Position numbers and translations under genes: made by a program. A stretch of 64,000 nt of DNA, from assembly GCA_025267735.1 (NCBI GenBank), contig CM046301.1:69087872-69151871 (forward strand), given 5' to 3'. A model generated the notes under the pieces. That model was not told the DNA's origin. It did no database searches and saw only the letters and a list, made by a program, of their open reading frames with translations. Below are positions 47,928 through 59,435 of this stretch, piece by piece; within the stretch, counting starts at the first letter, position 1; each line of letters starts with the position of its first letter. The stretch is from Mactra quadrangularis (lineage: Eukaryota > Mollusca > Bivalvia > Venerida > Mactridae).

Positions 47928-50798
47928 CTGTAGAAGTGTAAATAACACATAAAATATAATATATTATAACTCTTTTTGTCTCCATTGACATTTTTTTTCA
48001 TATCATTTATCATGATCATTGTACATTTTTTGTTTGGGGGGGGAGCCATCAGTCAAAGTGAATATATCTACTATATGATCAATCCTTAGAAACAAAATTT
48101 GCAAATAGTTTGGCACAATGAGGTGAGTGAGGTGAGTGAGGTCACTAAATATTTCAAACAATGACCACTTTAACTACTGGTTACCAAGAGTCCAAATGAA
48201 GGTCATTTCTTATCAAAGTCATTTCTTTTAAAATAAAAAATATTGTCCACTCTAATAAAATTTATTAACTTTGTAACCCAAACAAATTCAGTTCTTCAGT
48301 GCTTTGATTTCTTATCAGGATTAGGGCTGCTGCGAGTATCTGAGAAAATCAAGTCCAAATATTTGTCACATCCGAAATCGTTGGATAGCGATCTAATTTT
48401 AGAATAAAATGAAAGAACATTTTTAGCTTAATTACCACTGAAAAGGAGCTGCACTACTAATGAAAACTCAAAAGTTTTATTTACGTACTATGCACATCAC
48501 TCGACTACACAATTAATCGAAAATAAACAATAATAACAGGAGTACATGGCTTTCCATATAGTAAAATCATCTGTAGTTCTTCACTTATTTTTGTTAATAC
48601 ATGAATTCCTGTATGCTTTTCTATTAACAAGTGATTCAATTGTAGTTTGATTCGTGAAATGCTACATATGAATCATGGTTCGGATCAGATCACCACTTGC
48701 TCAACGATCCTCAGCCCTATTCAGGATTGTAGCAATTTTCAGATGACAGGGGTTGAATTTTTGGAGGGCAGAGTACCTGGTTATTATGTCCAGTGGGAAA
48801 GAAAACAATAGTTTCCTTAGTCTGGTTTAGTTTAAATCACATTACACTCTAAATTATTGGGGGAGAGGGGACACTGATGAACACATAAACAATGTCAAAT
48901 CTGACATCAATGGCATAGTTTAAACACGCTTGACAGAAGACCACAATATGATGATTCATGCCTAACAATAAGGAGGTAAAAAGGTCATAATAACTGTAAG
49001 ACTTATGGTTTATAAACAAAAGTTTGTTGAATACTATTGAAATTTTATCTAAATTTACTCAAGCTTGTACCATGCATGCATTTTTTACTGTGTTATGATA
49101 TGATACGCCAGATAATGAAAAGTCCACTCAAAGAAGATACGGGTATGTAATAGAGTGCTTAATTAGTAGATAAGGTATGGCTACAAATTATTGAGAATCA
49201 AACAATTAATTATTGTTAGTACTTGAACAGAGGAAACATTTTTTCAATTTAATTTTATTGAGTAGTACAAGCAGGCTCTCCCTGCAAGTTTTCCTGGACA
49301 ATTTTCTTTTACAAGCACTTGCTGACAAAGTTAGATAGGAAAGAAAAGTGAAAAAGTGAAAAAGAAACAAATCACAATTACTAAAATAACCTCAAGATCA
49401 ATAACTAAAAACATATTATACTAGAGGGAATTAACAACATAATGATTGATAAATTATGACAAACATTCAATGTATTAAGACATCTTGTATAAAACATGCG
49501 CTTTACAACAACAAAATATGTAAAAATAGTTACAACTATAAGAAAAAACTAATACATGTATATTGCCAAATTTTTATTCAACTGTCAGTGATGCATACAT
49601 TAACCCCACTTATTTAAATACTCAATGCAGAACTTCTGTAATCATGATTAAAAAATAGATATCTGTACTTATGTAAAGGGATTAGCAAACGTTTATCGAG
49701 TATTTAAATCAGTGGGATTAATAAATGCCATTTGATAGTAGAATTAAATTTACCAATACATGTTACATTTTCCTATAAATACATTTATAAACCAAAACCA
49801 ACTGTGGCGCTTATCACAATAATTCTTAGGAAAAAAGTTATTGTAAGTCAAATTCAAAATTTTAATTGTGAAACCAGCCACTGGACTGTAAAATAGTACA
49901 TGTACATGGTATTTGTTTGAACTTGATTATAAAAGTATGAGCAACCAGTATTCATAGACCATTAAAGTAAGAAGAAGTGTTTTCTTTAAAATTGTAACAA
50001 ATCTTCATTTACACCAGTCAACAGTTGCTTAGTTATGATTAATGTTTTTGTTATAATTTAAACTATGAATTAACATTTTGATTACATGTGATAGAAAAAA
50101 TATTCAAGCCATTAAATATATCATTTTGTATGCTTGAATGATGTTAATTTAAAAGATCATAAATAATTTAAAATAATATGTTATTCTATATTGTAATCAA
50201 TGAGTGCAATAACTTTATCACTGGTAACAGTTGGAGAGAGTATATTATACCCTAACCCAAAAACCATACACCACAACAACCACAGTATAGATAGGTCAGT
50301 ACAATACTAGTCTACATTCTTCTGTATTTATATATAGTTAGACTTGTTTTGAACTGACCCTTCTATATAATGTAAACTAAGTAAAGATGTAATAATGAGA
50401 ACATTTTTTTCACTATAAAAATAACAAAAACATGTTTTCATTCACATGTCAAAGTACCTTGTAAATCTATATCTATAATTGCTTAATTCAAGATTTGGCA
50501 TCAAACATCAAGAATTCAGACAAAAATATATATTCAATTTTAAGTAAATTTTTAATAAAAGATGAAAATTTCCACTAAACATGACTTGTAAACCAAACAC
50601 TTCTGTTTTGACTTATCACAACCAAAGTCTAGTCCAGTGTTACATACTCTTGATTTTAACAAGATTGAACAAAAGTAAACTTTCGCAAGAGAACAAGAGA
50701 TAAAGTTTGAATTCTCAATAAATATTCCATACAATACTTTTCCAAACAACAATAATAAAGAAGAAATGATATAAATGATACAAGGGATATAGTTTTAC
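47928..50798 (-). other. SLC16 intron between alternative exons A and B
   Basis: 2.9 kb without a recognised gene. It contains a G run near 48036 and a GAGGTGAGT short tandem at 48120-48145. I see no obvious RNA stem pairing the two exons, but could not fold it. Confidence 0.6.
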
Positions 50799-50928
50799 CT
50801 GCTCCTAAGAAAACACCCAGATTAATGGAACCAACAAGGGCCACTGATGCAGCACCTGCATGTTTAAATGTTCGTAGAAATTCTATGTTGTATACTCCAA
50901 TAGATTGAGATGTTCCAAAAGCCATAAC
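50799..50928 (-). CDS. SLC16 transporter alternative exon B (TM1 end to TM2)
   Basis: Minus-strand acceptor ATAAACACAG, donor GTAAAA, 130 nt, phase 0 in and 1 out. It encodes VMAFGTSQSIGVYNIEFLRT, then FKHAGAASVALVGSINLGVF and LGA. It shares about two thirds of its residues with exon A and differs mainly in the TM1/TM2 connecting segment. Confidence 0.93.
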
Positions 50929-51287
50929 CTGTGTTTATATAAAACTTACACTGGATGGACAAGCTAACAAAATTTCATTGACAACTGATAACTGTTTAAA
51001 ACACTTTACTGTTTGGCACTCGGCAGAAAAAATATTTTGATCAACTAAAAGGAAAGGTAAAATGACAAGCTAAAAGTGAGAAAAAACAAATATTCCCAAG
51101 GCAATGTCATTCAAAACTGGCCATTAGGACAACAATCCTAATTACTATGAAATGATGAGGCAGGGAAAATGCACAAAAAAAACATTTTTTTGCAAACCTC
51201 AAATTGCTTTTAGTTAATAATAATTTATTTGAGATCCTCCAAGTTAGATTAATAACACTAAGAGATTGCTTCTAGGTACCCCAGTTA

Positions 51288-51716
51288 ACAAGAGCTGTCA
51301 GAGGAGACAGCATGCTCGACTAAGGAAGTATTTGTCACAGGAGATGTGGTTGATGATAAGGAACATCAACATTTCAAAATTTGAAAACATAACCTTTACA
51401 AATTTAAAAAAAAATTAAGAACATTTTAAGTTTATGGGAGACAATTTTCAAAAAAATGTAAAACAAATATTTTTTAAAAGAAAACTCTAAGTTCAAGGGG
51501 GGATAATTCTGGAAAAAAATGTATTTGGAGTTATGAACCTTGTCACATCAGATGTGGTTGATAATAAGGAACATATATTTAAAGTTGATACCTGAAGAAA
51601 TAAAAAAGTTGAAGTAAAATATATTTTACTGCACAAAAATATAATCAGAAATATGGACGCCGACGTGAGGGCAAGTAGGAGAGCTCTACATTTACTTTGT
51701 AAAGTCGAGCTAAAAA
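51288..51716. repeat. Dispersed repeat, copy 2 (GCTCGACTA family)
   Basis: Same start (AAGAGCTGTCAGAGGAGACA), same order of internal segments and same end (AAAGTCGAGCTAAAAAT) as 37012-37480. Confidence 0.75.
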
Positions 51717-52113
51717 TCATTTGATAGTATTTGAGTATAACATAAGTCTTTACAATGAGTTTGGTTAGGATGTTTTAGAGACATAAACACTGCAGCATGT
51801 ATAGGTATTAAAGCATTAATCAATCAACTATTGAATACAATCTTCATATTTTTCTACTTGGCTTAACATTAAAGCTAAAGCTCAAAATTTTCCAACAAAT
51901 ACCATATTGTTAAAAATATACAACTAAAAATTAAGTCGCAAGAAAGTGTTAGTTTATCTTAAGAAAGTAACTACTGATAACAAGCAAATGCATAAATGGT
52001 ACAAGCTTGAGTTATAATAATGTGACAATATTTGGAAAAACAGTTTCTTACAATCTTACATCACATCCCATAAAAACTTCCATAGTTCATGTAACAGTGC
52101 TTTGATAAATGGA

Positions 52114-52410
52114 GTCACCACATTTCATAGCAAGTATTGTGAGTTTGATTCCAGGTCGGGGCTTATGTCGATGGTTGCCCGCAAGACTGTAGTAACTCGC
52201 TCTTTAACACAATGTACTTACTACAGTCTTTCAATTATCCCTTGATGTACATTTGTAGAGTTTGGTCATGAAATTTTTTCTATCATTGTTCTTATAATTA
52301 CCTCTGTATCAAGTAGAGCTGTTATCAGTCACTGGTAAAAGTATGTGCTTAAACCTTGGGCCTAGATGATAGAGATCTAAGTCTCCCCAGGGACTGACTA
52401 CCATGACATG
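52114..52410 (+). mobile_element. Old SINE copy with family A-like body
   Basis: GAGTTTGATTCCAGGTCGGG resembles a tRNA B box. GTCATGAAATTTTTTCTATC, CTGTTATCAGTCACTGGTAA and CCCCAGGGACTGACTACCAT follow in the same order as the family A body, but diverged. The head is damaged. Confidence 0.5.
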
Positions 52411-52612
52411 ACTGAAAACTTGTCAAAAGAGGCTAAATACATCATCAAAGTCATACATCAGAGCAATTTTACTACCAGTACTTTTAATTGATTTGAATGT
52501 TTCTTTAGTAATCCAAGAAATGGATTTTCATTCCTGAGTATGATTATATACCTTAACTCTTATGGAAATACATAAAATTAATTACGTAGGACAGAAAACA
52601 TTGTAAAAATAC

Positions 52613-52686
52613 CTGGATGAAGAAAGCTGACATCACTACAATACCTCCCCATAACCCTCCTTCTATGTTACATTCCATAGTGTCGG
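52613..52686 (-). CDS. SLC16 transporter exon with TM1 start
   Basis: Minus-strand acceptor TTATTTTAG, donor GTATTT. It encodes MECNIEGGLWGGIVVMSAFF and IQ from an ATG at 52678, ending in phase 0. This is the family's conserved (D/E)G-G-W-G TM1 start. The eight bases before the ATG could be 5' UTR, or coding (..DTM) if the exon at 53838-54021 is used. Confidence 0.88.
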
Positions 52687-53837
52687 CTAAAATAAGTAAA
52701 TATATGACATGAAGTCACATGTTACACCTTTCAAGAAAAAAGCAAATTATATTAACTTATAACAGATTGAATCTTATTCCAATTCTTGATGAAGATCAAA
52801 CAGGAATATTGGCTATGAAATTATTTTTTATTTTTTTATTTTGAAGAGAAATCATATCAGTAAATATGTTTTATATATTCATTCATAAAACTTTTTTGAA
52901 AAATAACAGATTATAATGATCTAGCAGTTTCTTTTTATAGAAAAAGTTGTTTTCGCAAACCATCTTTACCTGTTTCTGTATGCGATTACTGGGTGTAAAT
53001 GTTAAACTCCTAGTGTGGCCTAAGACTTTGTATTTCTGGTAGTAAGAAAGCCTCCACCTCCTATAGTGGAGTGGACCAAATAAGCCATCTCCAAAACAGG
53101 ACCCACAAATATAAATTTTATCTTAAACTAAAAAAATCCCTGTTATTGTAATAAAAAATTATCAAACTGTAACACCACAATAATTGACCCAACTGATTTA
53201 AATTCTTACTACAGTACACTTACTTCTGTACTCAAATCTATAAAGATAGTTAAGTAAATAGGGAAAGACTGTATTAATAATTTATGCATCACTAACTGAT
53301 GAGTTTTAACAATACTGAAAAATGCCCCAAATGTACAAGTATAATGTTGTTGAATTGTAACAAATAATAAATTTATTGTGGTGATTATGTGATACCTCGA
53401 TTTGGGACAATATCTATATGATAGACCTAACCGTGCAGTTGACTGTGCATGCATGCCTGGAAGGGTTTTCTTCCTGTTTTGTCTTTGAAGTTTGAGACCC
53501 ATTCTGTAAGTGGAGGGTAATCTTAGCCATGGTTTCGTTTGCCCTCACTATTGGTGCCAGACCTTTTTTTCCTAATATAACAGGGGCTGTTGACAGGCAC
53601 CTTCCCCTCTTGATATTTCTTTAAAATCACACTGTTTTCCCAAAATTTAACCATGGCTTTTTTTGTTCCCCTATCTATGAAATTGCATTAAAGTTTCCTC
53701 AAATGTTTAATTTAAAACAGGCCACAGGCCCCTTCCCGAAATACTGAAAAAAGCCCTGGGTGCACATGGCCAACGATAATCGTGAGTAGCCAAGTTTCAT
53801 TATCCCTTAAAACACAATATTATAGAACAAATCTTAC

Positions 53838-54021
53838 CTGTAAAAATTATGCAAAAATCTTCCCAATAAATTGTACAGTAAACAAACAAGCCTTCTGTAC
53901 GTAGAAACTCTACGGTTACTGAATTTTTTTCCGAAGAAATAGAACCTTGACTTGAGCTGCAATCACATGGTGTTATGACATCATCACAAAGTGCACTTAT
54001 CTGAACGATGTTTGCTGTCAA
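53838..54021 (-). CDS. Possible first coding exon of the SLC16 gene
   Basis: An ATG at 54021 opens 61 codons plus one base up to a good donor (ACAG/GTAAGAT, minus strand). The leftover phase (1) matches the acceptor of exon 52686. The peptide is polar at first (SSSQGSISSEKNSVTVEFLR) with no recognised domain. A start at 52678 in the next exon would be just as sensible for this family, so this may be 5' UTR or spurious. Confidence 0.35.
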
Positions 54022-54440
54022 TGAAGGTCATATGATGCAAGAAATTGAAATGAAAATACAAGCATATAACTGTTCAAAATTGAAACTGGAATTCAAGTTT
54101 CTGTTTTCCATCCATGTCATGTCATGAAAACAAGGTCATCGCGAAAACTGGTTACAATTCATAATATTTAAGCTCTTTGGACAGAAAGTACATATCTAAA
54201 TACATTTAAAAAATTGAAATTAATTATGCAATCACTTTTTTATCAAATGCTTAACCTTTAAGGATGTTAGATTAAATAAGTATCTAAAATAAAGAAATCG
54301 TCGGCCTCTTTCAGTTTCAGCTGTTGTGTAATTAATTTGCTAATGTACACTCGTATCGTTGTCGTCCTGAGTCACTAAATACTGTAAAGATAAGTAAAGA
54401 TAAGTAAAATTTATGTTATATTCTTGTTTATTTATCTATT

Positions 54441-54712
54441 GGATTTAACGCCGTGTCAACACAATTTAGGTCATTTTACGGCGTCCAGCGCACCTAACCT
54501 AGCTTTCCTGGACCCATGTCTATAACCAGTACTCAACTACCCTTCCACAAGTCCGGAAACTTCACCATATTATCTAATCAATGGAGGAAAATCGACATTA
54601 TTGTCAAATTTTCATGGAAGGGTATAACCTCCCGGGTGGGATTCGAACCCGCACCCACTCGGGTACGAGATTCCAAATCCCTGCGGGCTACTAACTGCGC
54701 TATCGACCCGGG
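54441..54712 (-). mobile_element. tRNA-derived SINE, family B, uninterrupted copy
   Basis: The head has CGATAGCGCAGTTAGTAGCC and GGTTCGAATCCC; the body has TTCCATGAAAATTTGACAAT; the tail is GGATTTAACGCCGTGTCAAC and ACAATTTAGGTCATTTTACG. It preserves the empty insertion site of the transposon at 33775-36336. Confidence 0.88.
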
Positions 54713-55180
54713 TTTGTAGTATCCTTGAAAATAAGGTAAAAAATGTTTCAAAGAGTTGAATATCAACTAGTTAACTTGGAGAACGAAACTGTTAATATTT
54801 GAAATGATGAAAGTCCTTAAAAACTTTTACACTAGGTACTTAAACTCCAACCAGTGAAGGTTTCTATTTACTCTTATCTTGATTACCTGCCCCTTGTTAA
54901 AATAATGTAGAAAATCAGACTAACTACCCAGTGCCAGGAGTGCAGATTTTCTATACCAAACCCGCACATTTCTGTCTACAGACAAGTAAATATCTCTATT
55001 CCACTTATCTGTAGTCAAGTAATAATATCAGGTCCTTAACATAGCAATACTTAAACATGTAAATGTCTAAATGTTTCAAGCATATTAAACATTAGGCTAT
55101 CTCAATATAAAGTATTTGCTATTATTACTCATAGTTATCAACATTTATTTAAAGTTAAAGTGTGGTTTAAAGTCTGCTTC

Positions 55181-55396
55181 CATATATATGTCCAGCCGAC
55201 TTTATAATCCTGTACAATAACTCTTTGATCATTGAAATCACCCTCAGGTGGGAGATTTCTTACAGTACCTGAGTGGAGTGGAACAATTGGAGGTTAATTT
55301 CTTGCTCAAGGAAATTAGCAGTGCCCTTAGTGGGGATCGAACCCGGGACCTCTAGATCCCTAAGCGTGCGTCCTACCACTGGACCACTGCTCCTAC
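55181..55396 (-). mobile_element. tRNA-headed SINE, family C
   Basis: Minus strand: GTAGGAGCAGTGGTCCAGTG, a B box GGTTCGATCCCC, GAGCAAGAAATTAACCTCCA, and a tail TGTACAGGATTATAAAGTCG plus GCTGGACATATATATG. It shares head and tail with 41541-41725. Confidence 0.8.
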
Positions 55397-55399
55397 ATT

Positions 55400-58300
55400 C
55401 ATGAAAACTATGCTTTTAAACAAGTGCATATTTATCTCAGACATGTTAGTTTTTCCTTTGTCTATGGACAAGTGACCTATAAGCTGGCATTCTGTAGAGC
55501 AAACAAGCAACAAACACATATACCTTCCTTAGCACTCCTACATATAAATTCTCAAAATAATGGTAAATATTCAAAATAAGTTAGCAAGATTTCTAGAATT
55601 CAAAACGTACACTGAACTGTTTAATACAAAACAAAGATAAATAAAGGATTTATAAATTTATTCTCAATATGTAATTCCTGTGTAGGTATATAATATACGT
55701 ATGAAAAGAAACAACTTTTCTCTCAAGACAGAATTTAAACAGCTAATATAAAAGTTCAAATGGAGTAAAAAGATAACAATGACATCAAAAAAATAACAAC
55801 AAAACATTTATAATATATAATTTGTGTTAACATGATAGGACTAAAGCTTTTATTTCATGCGTAATCTGATTTAATACCATCATGCATAATAAATCATCAA
55901 AAACAAACACAATTGCTAACAGCATACACAATACAACAAACAAGGATAAAACATTCGTACTATAATTAGACCATTCAATAAAGTGTTGAACCCTAGAACA
56001 TTGCAACATTATATATTTCTGTACAGGTGATAGCCGACCATCACACACCATCTACTAGTCTATTTAGCAATATCATTATTCAAGCAGCAGACCAACAGTA
56101 AAAGTTCTAATTGTCCCTACATGTAGTATTTACTATAGGAAGTTCCACTCTAAATTTGGAGAGAAATCCCATTTTTAAGGTAAACCCTGAAAATGATAAA
56201 CAGGGCTGAGTTTTTTGGAATCTGTTTACTCTTAAACAATTTATAATTATGTTTTATATGAAGAAACAATTTTATAATCTTAAAATATTTCAAAAACTGA
56301 TCACTTCAAACTGAACCTATCATATATAATAAGTAACTGACAACAATTCTAAAATTTAAGATATATTTGTGTGTATTCAGTATATCAACAGGATGGTCAG
56401 CTATAGCCACGTATACAAAATAATTTCTGTTGCAATTTTGTTTTAGTATATAGATATGTTCAAGCTAGATTGAATGGACTATATTAAAAGATGAACTACC
56501 AATCAACTCTATACAACCACAGAACAACTTTAACATAACTATAATGAATGTATGAGGAGTGGTAGTTAATATATACATTGTATATACTTCTAATAAGATA
56601 ATAATTATGATGATGGTTTATACAGAGAAATCTATAATCTATAGAATGAATGCCGTGATATAATCAACCTTAAACTTAATTCAAAATGCTTGATGTTTAT
56701 TTTACAGAATGTTTGATGTTTATTTTACAGAATACATGATGTCATAACAGCAACAAAGCAGTTATACTAACACAACACATTAATACATGGAGTCACTCTT
56801 GCACATGGGTAAAAGTTAAGAAGTCCAGAAATTCCTGATTTTCATGATTTCTGCAGCTCTTAATTTAATGATAAAAATTCTTGTCTCAAAAATCCTGAAC
56901 TTAAGTACTACACATATAAACAAAGTACAAATAAGCAGAAAGCACGGATGACAAATCTTCAATCAAGAGCAATCAATATCACTATGAAAGCAAATGATGC
57001 ATAATGTTTGAAAAAGTAATTAAAGCAGCAAAAATAATCAAAATCCATCAGAAAATTAAGTTCAAAATATTTTTTTTTTAACAAGTTGACAAATGATAAA
57101 CAATTTATATCTCTCTTCTTGTATAATATTTTCTTTGTATATTTTTTTCTGTACAAATGAACACTAAAGATGCCAAGAGACAAAGCATGGTTTCAACTTG
57201 GGATGATAGCAGAACAACATACAACATTAGCATTCAACAGATTATTTTAAGTATCAAAGTGAGATAACTCCAGATTTTCTGTATTACAAGTAAAGCAATA
57301 TTTCCAGATGAGAACATGAAAAATTAGAATGTATGTATTCCATAAATAGGTCACTTATGTATACTTATTTGTTTTGAAAGAAATTAACTCTGAAATGAAA
57401 AACGGCATAGTGACAAAGCATATGCTACACAACATAGGTGAAGTAAACTGATTATTAAGCTACAAGCTCACGATTTCAAAATTACCTTTAAATGTCGGTA
57501 ATTGGTAAAAACAAAAATTCTTAAAATAATAAAGCAAACTGACCAATAGATGGTGAGACATTTAAAATAAAAGTCACTAAACACACTTAAAAGTATCTCT
57601 ATCATTACTAACAGGGTGCGTTTTACACATAAAAATTACCATCTTATACAGTTGTAAGTCATTTTGCACTAAACTTGTCAATAACTGAACACTGTTTTAC
57701 TACTTTCAAAATGTCTCTTTACAATTTTGAGTTTTAGAAAAGTTGGTAATGAAGTTGAAATCGGTGAACAAGCAAGGAGACAATGGTAAATAAACAACAA
57801 TAACTTCATTAGCAACATTATTACACAAACCACAGTCAAAGCTCCAATTTTCCTTCATACATCATTTTACAAATCAAAGTATTTAACAATTCAGGCATAG
57901 AAAGTATCCTTGTTTAAACCTAAAACGTAAATATAGAAGAGACATCAAGTATCTACCCATAGCATAAATAGCCAGCTGTTACCAGAAAAAATATCTTGAT
58001 ATTATTATAATACATTACAAGAACTTCTATAACAAATCAAAATAATAAGATACATTTGTAAATTCACATCAAGCAAAATATATTTTAAAATACTAAAATA
58101 ATGAATCAGCCAAAACCTTTCTTTCACAGCATAATTATACAAACATCAAAGTTATACATTGAGAACTTAATTGAAATAAATATTATATGAACTTATTGTT
58201 AGCACATAATTTACATTATGCAGGATTTCATTCCAATAGCACTAAAACAAATATAGTTTAATGGCAACATATTGGTTACATTTTACATTAATTTATTGAA

Positions 58301-59240
58301 TATTAACTATACACAGTTTAATATGACCAGAATAAATATATATATCAGCACATGTTAATATTTCTATTTTTATTATTACTAAGACATAATCATCTAGGCT
58401 AAATTTTGCAATATAAAGTACTTCCTATCATTCAAGTCAAAATATTTCCTAATGGTGAATGTTCAATCATTTTCAAGAAATTATTCAAAATTTATTTTTA
58501 TACTGAGCGATATCACTTCGTGCCAATACTATGTAACATTTTATATCATTTATCCCATGTGATTTGTTTACTATATAGCCTAATTTGACATCAGAACGTG
58601 ACAATCCGTAATGTCACCCTCTTCACATCACCTATCGGACCACTTAAAGGGATGGGAGACTACTGCATTGGAGCTTGCTAATACCTGGACCCAAGTTTTT
58701 GCCATGCAATTTGAGTTAGCTCCCTAGTGTAGATGCTTGCTATTTACAAAACAACAAACTTGACTATGTAAAAATGTCTTCAAGTTCAGAAGGAAATAAA
58801 ACAGATAAAATTCAACTGTTTGTGCCTATTTAATTGTCAAAAAATTCTGGTTTTTGTTGTTCAGTATAATAAAATAAATACCACATCCTACAGAGGGTGA
58901 TATTTATATATTTAAAAGTAACAGAAGAAAAATATACCTTGCAGATGTGTTTTATATTACGTCCAACACTGATAAAAATGTCACATTGAATAGGCACCAA
59001 GTATTATAGGTAAATAATCAAAAGCATTGTGAAATTAAATCTGAAGTCTCATGGAAATGAAATCTTTACTTATTTACTGGTTAATCTAGACAGTGATATA
59101 TATTACAATGCAACAAATGAACTCATGTGATAAAATAATCTTACAATAATGGAATGCAGTATAAACAATCATTCAGTATTAACATAGAAATTAGTAGAAA
59201 CCTTGTATACAATACATGAACCATTCACATACATGACATA
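55400..59240. other. AT-rich DNA without recognised gene
   Basis: The plus strand is A-rich here (T-rich on the minus strand), with an AATAAA on the minus strand at about 55669. It could be a long 3' UTR or intron of a minus-strand gene to the right, or simply intergenic. A 24-bp tandem duplication (TTGATGTTTATTTTACAGAA type) lies at 56687-56733. Confidence 0.35.
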
Positions 59241-59433
59241 CAGTGCCCACCAAAAGTTTGGAGACAAATGAAATTGACTATAATTCCAAAATTTGACGAT
59301 TGTTTTGGAGAACCACTTTATAAAATATATTTAATATGGTTTGTGATAGAATGAAAACATTTTTATCATGAATGCCTCACATGTTTAAGATTTAGCATCT
59401 TACATACCAAAGCCTCCAAATCCATGTTCACTG
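59241..59433. mobile_element. Tc1/mariner-like MITE candidate
   Basis: The left end CAGTGCCCACCAAAAGTTTG (followed by GAGAC) is typical of Tc1-like inverted repeats. The right end, CCTCCAAATCCATGTTCACTG, is a decayed inverted match. Both are bounded by TA (59239-59240 and 59434-59435). 193 bp, no coding. Confidence 0.5.
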
Positions 59434-59435
59434 TA

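Larger units (their letters stand above)
39488..54021 (-). other. SLC16 / monocarboxylate transporter-like gene
   Basis: Gene-level entry. Exons in transcription order: possible first exon 54021-53838, then 52686-52613, alternative exons 50928-50799 (B) or 47927-47801 (A), 42264-42121, 41117-40152, 39618-39488. From the ATG at 52678 the protein is 478 residues (B) or 477 (A), normal for the 12-helix SLC16 family. The first signature is EGGLWGGIVVMSAFFIQ in TM1, the second YYHKHQSLATGVATAGSGFG around TM5. A long hydrophilic loop separates helices 6 and 7. The Lys of TM1 and the Asp/Arg pair of TM8 used for proton-lactate transport in MCT1 appear as Gln and Gly/Gly here, so this is an orphan-type member with unknown substrate. 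Confidence 0.92.

Noticed and set aside
51493..51720. 75-codon minus-strand open frame
   Set aside because: It falls within the dispersed repeat at 51288-51716.
54516..54766. Open frames on both strands, including one reading SIAQLVARRDLESRTRVGAG
   Set aside because: They are translations of the tRNA-like head of the family B SINE.
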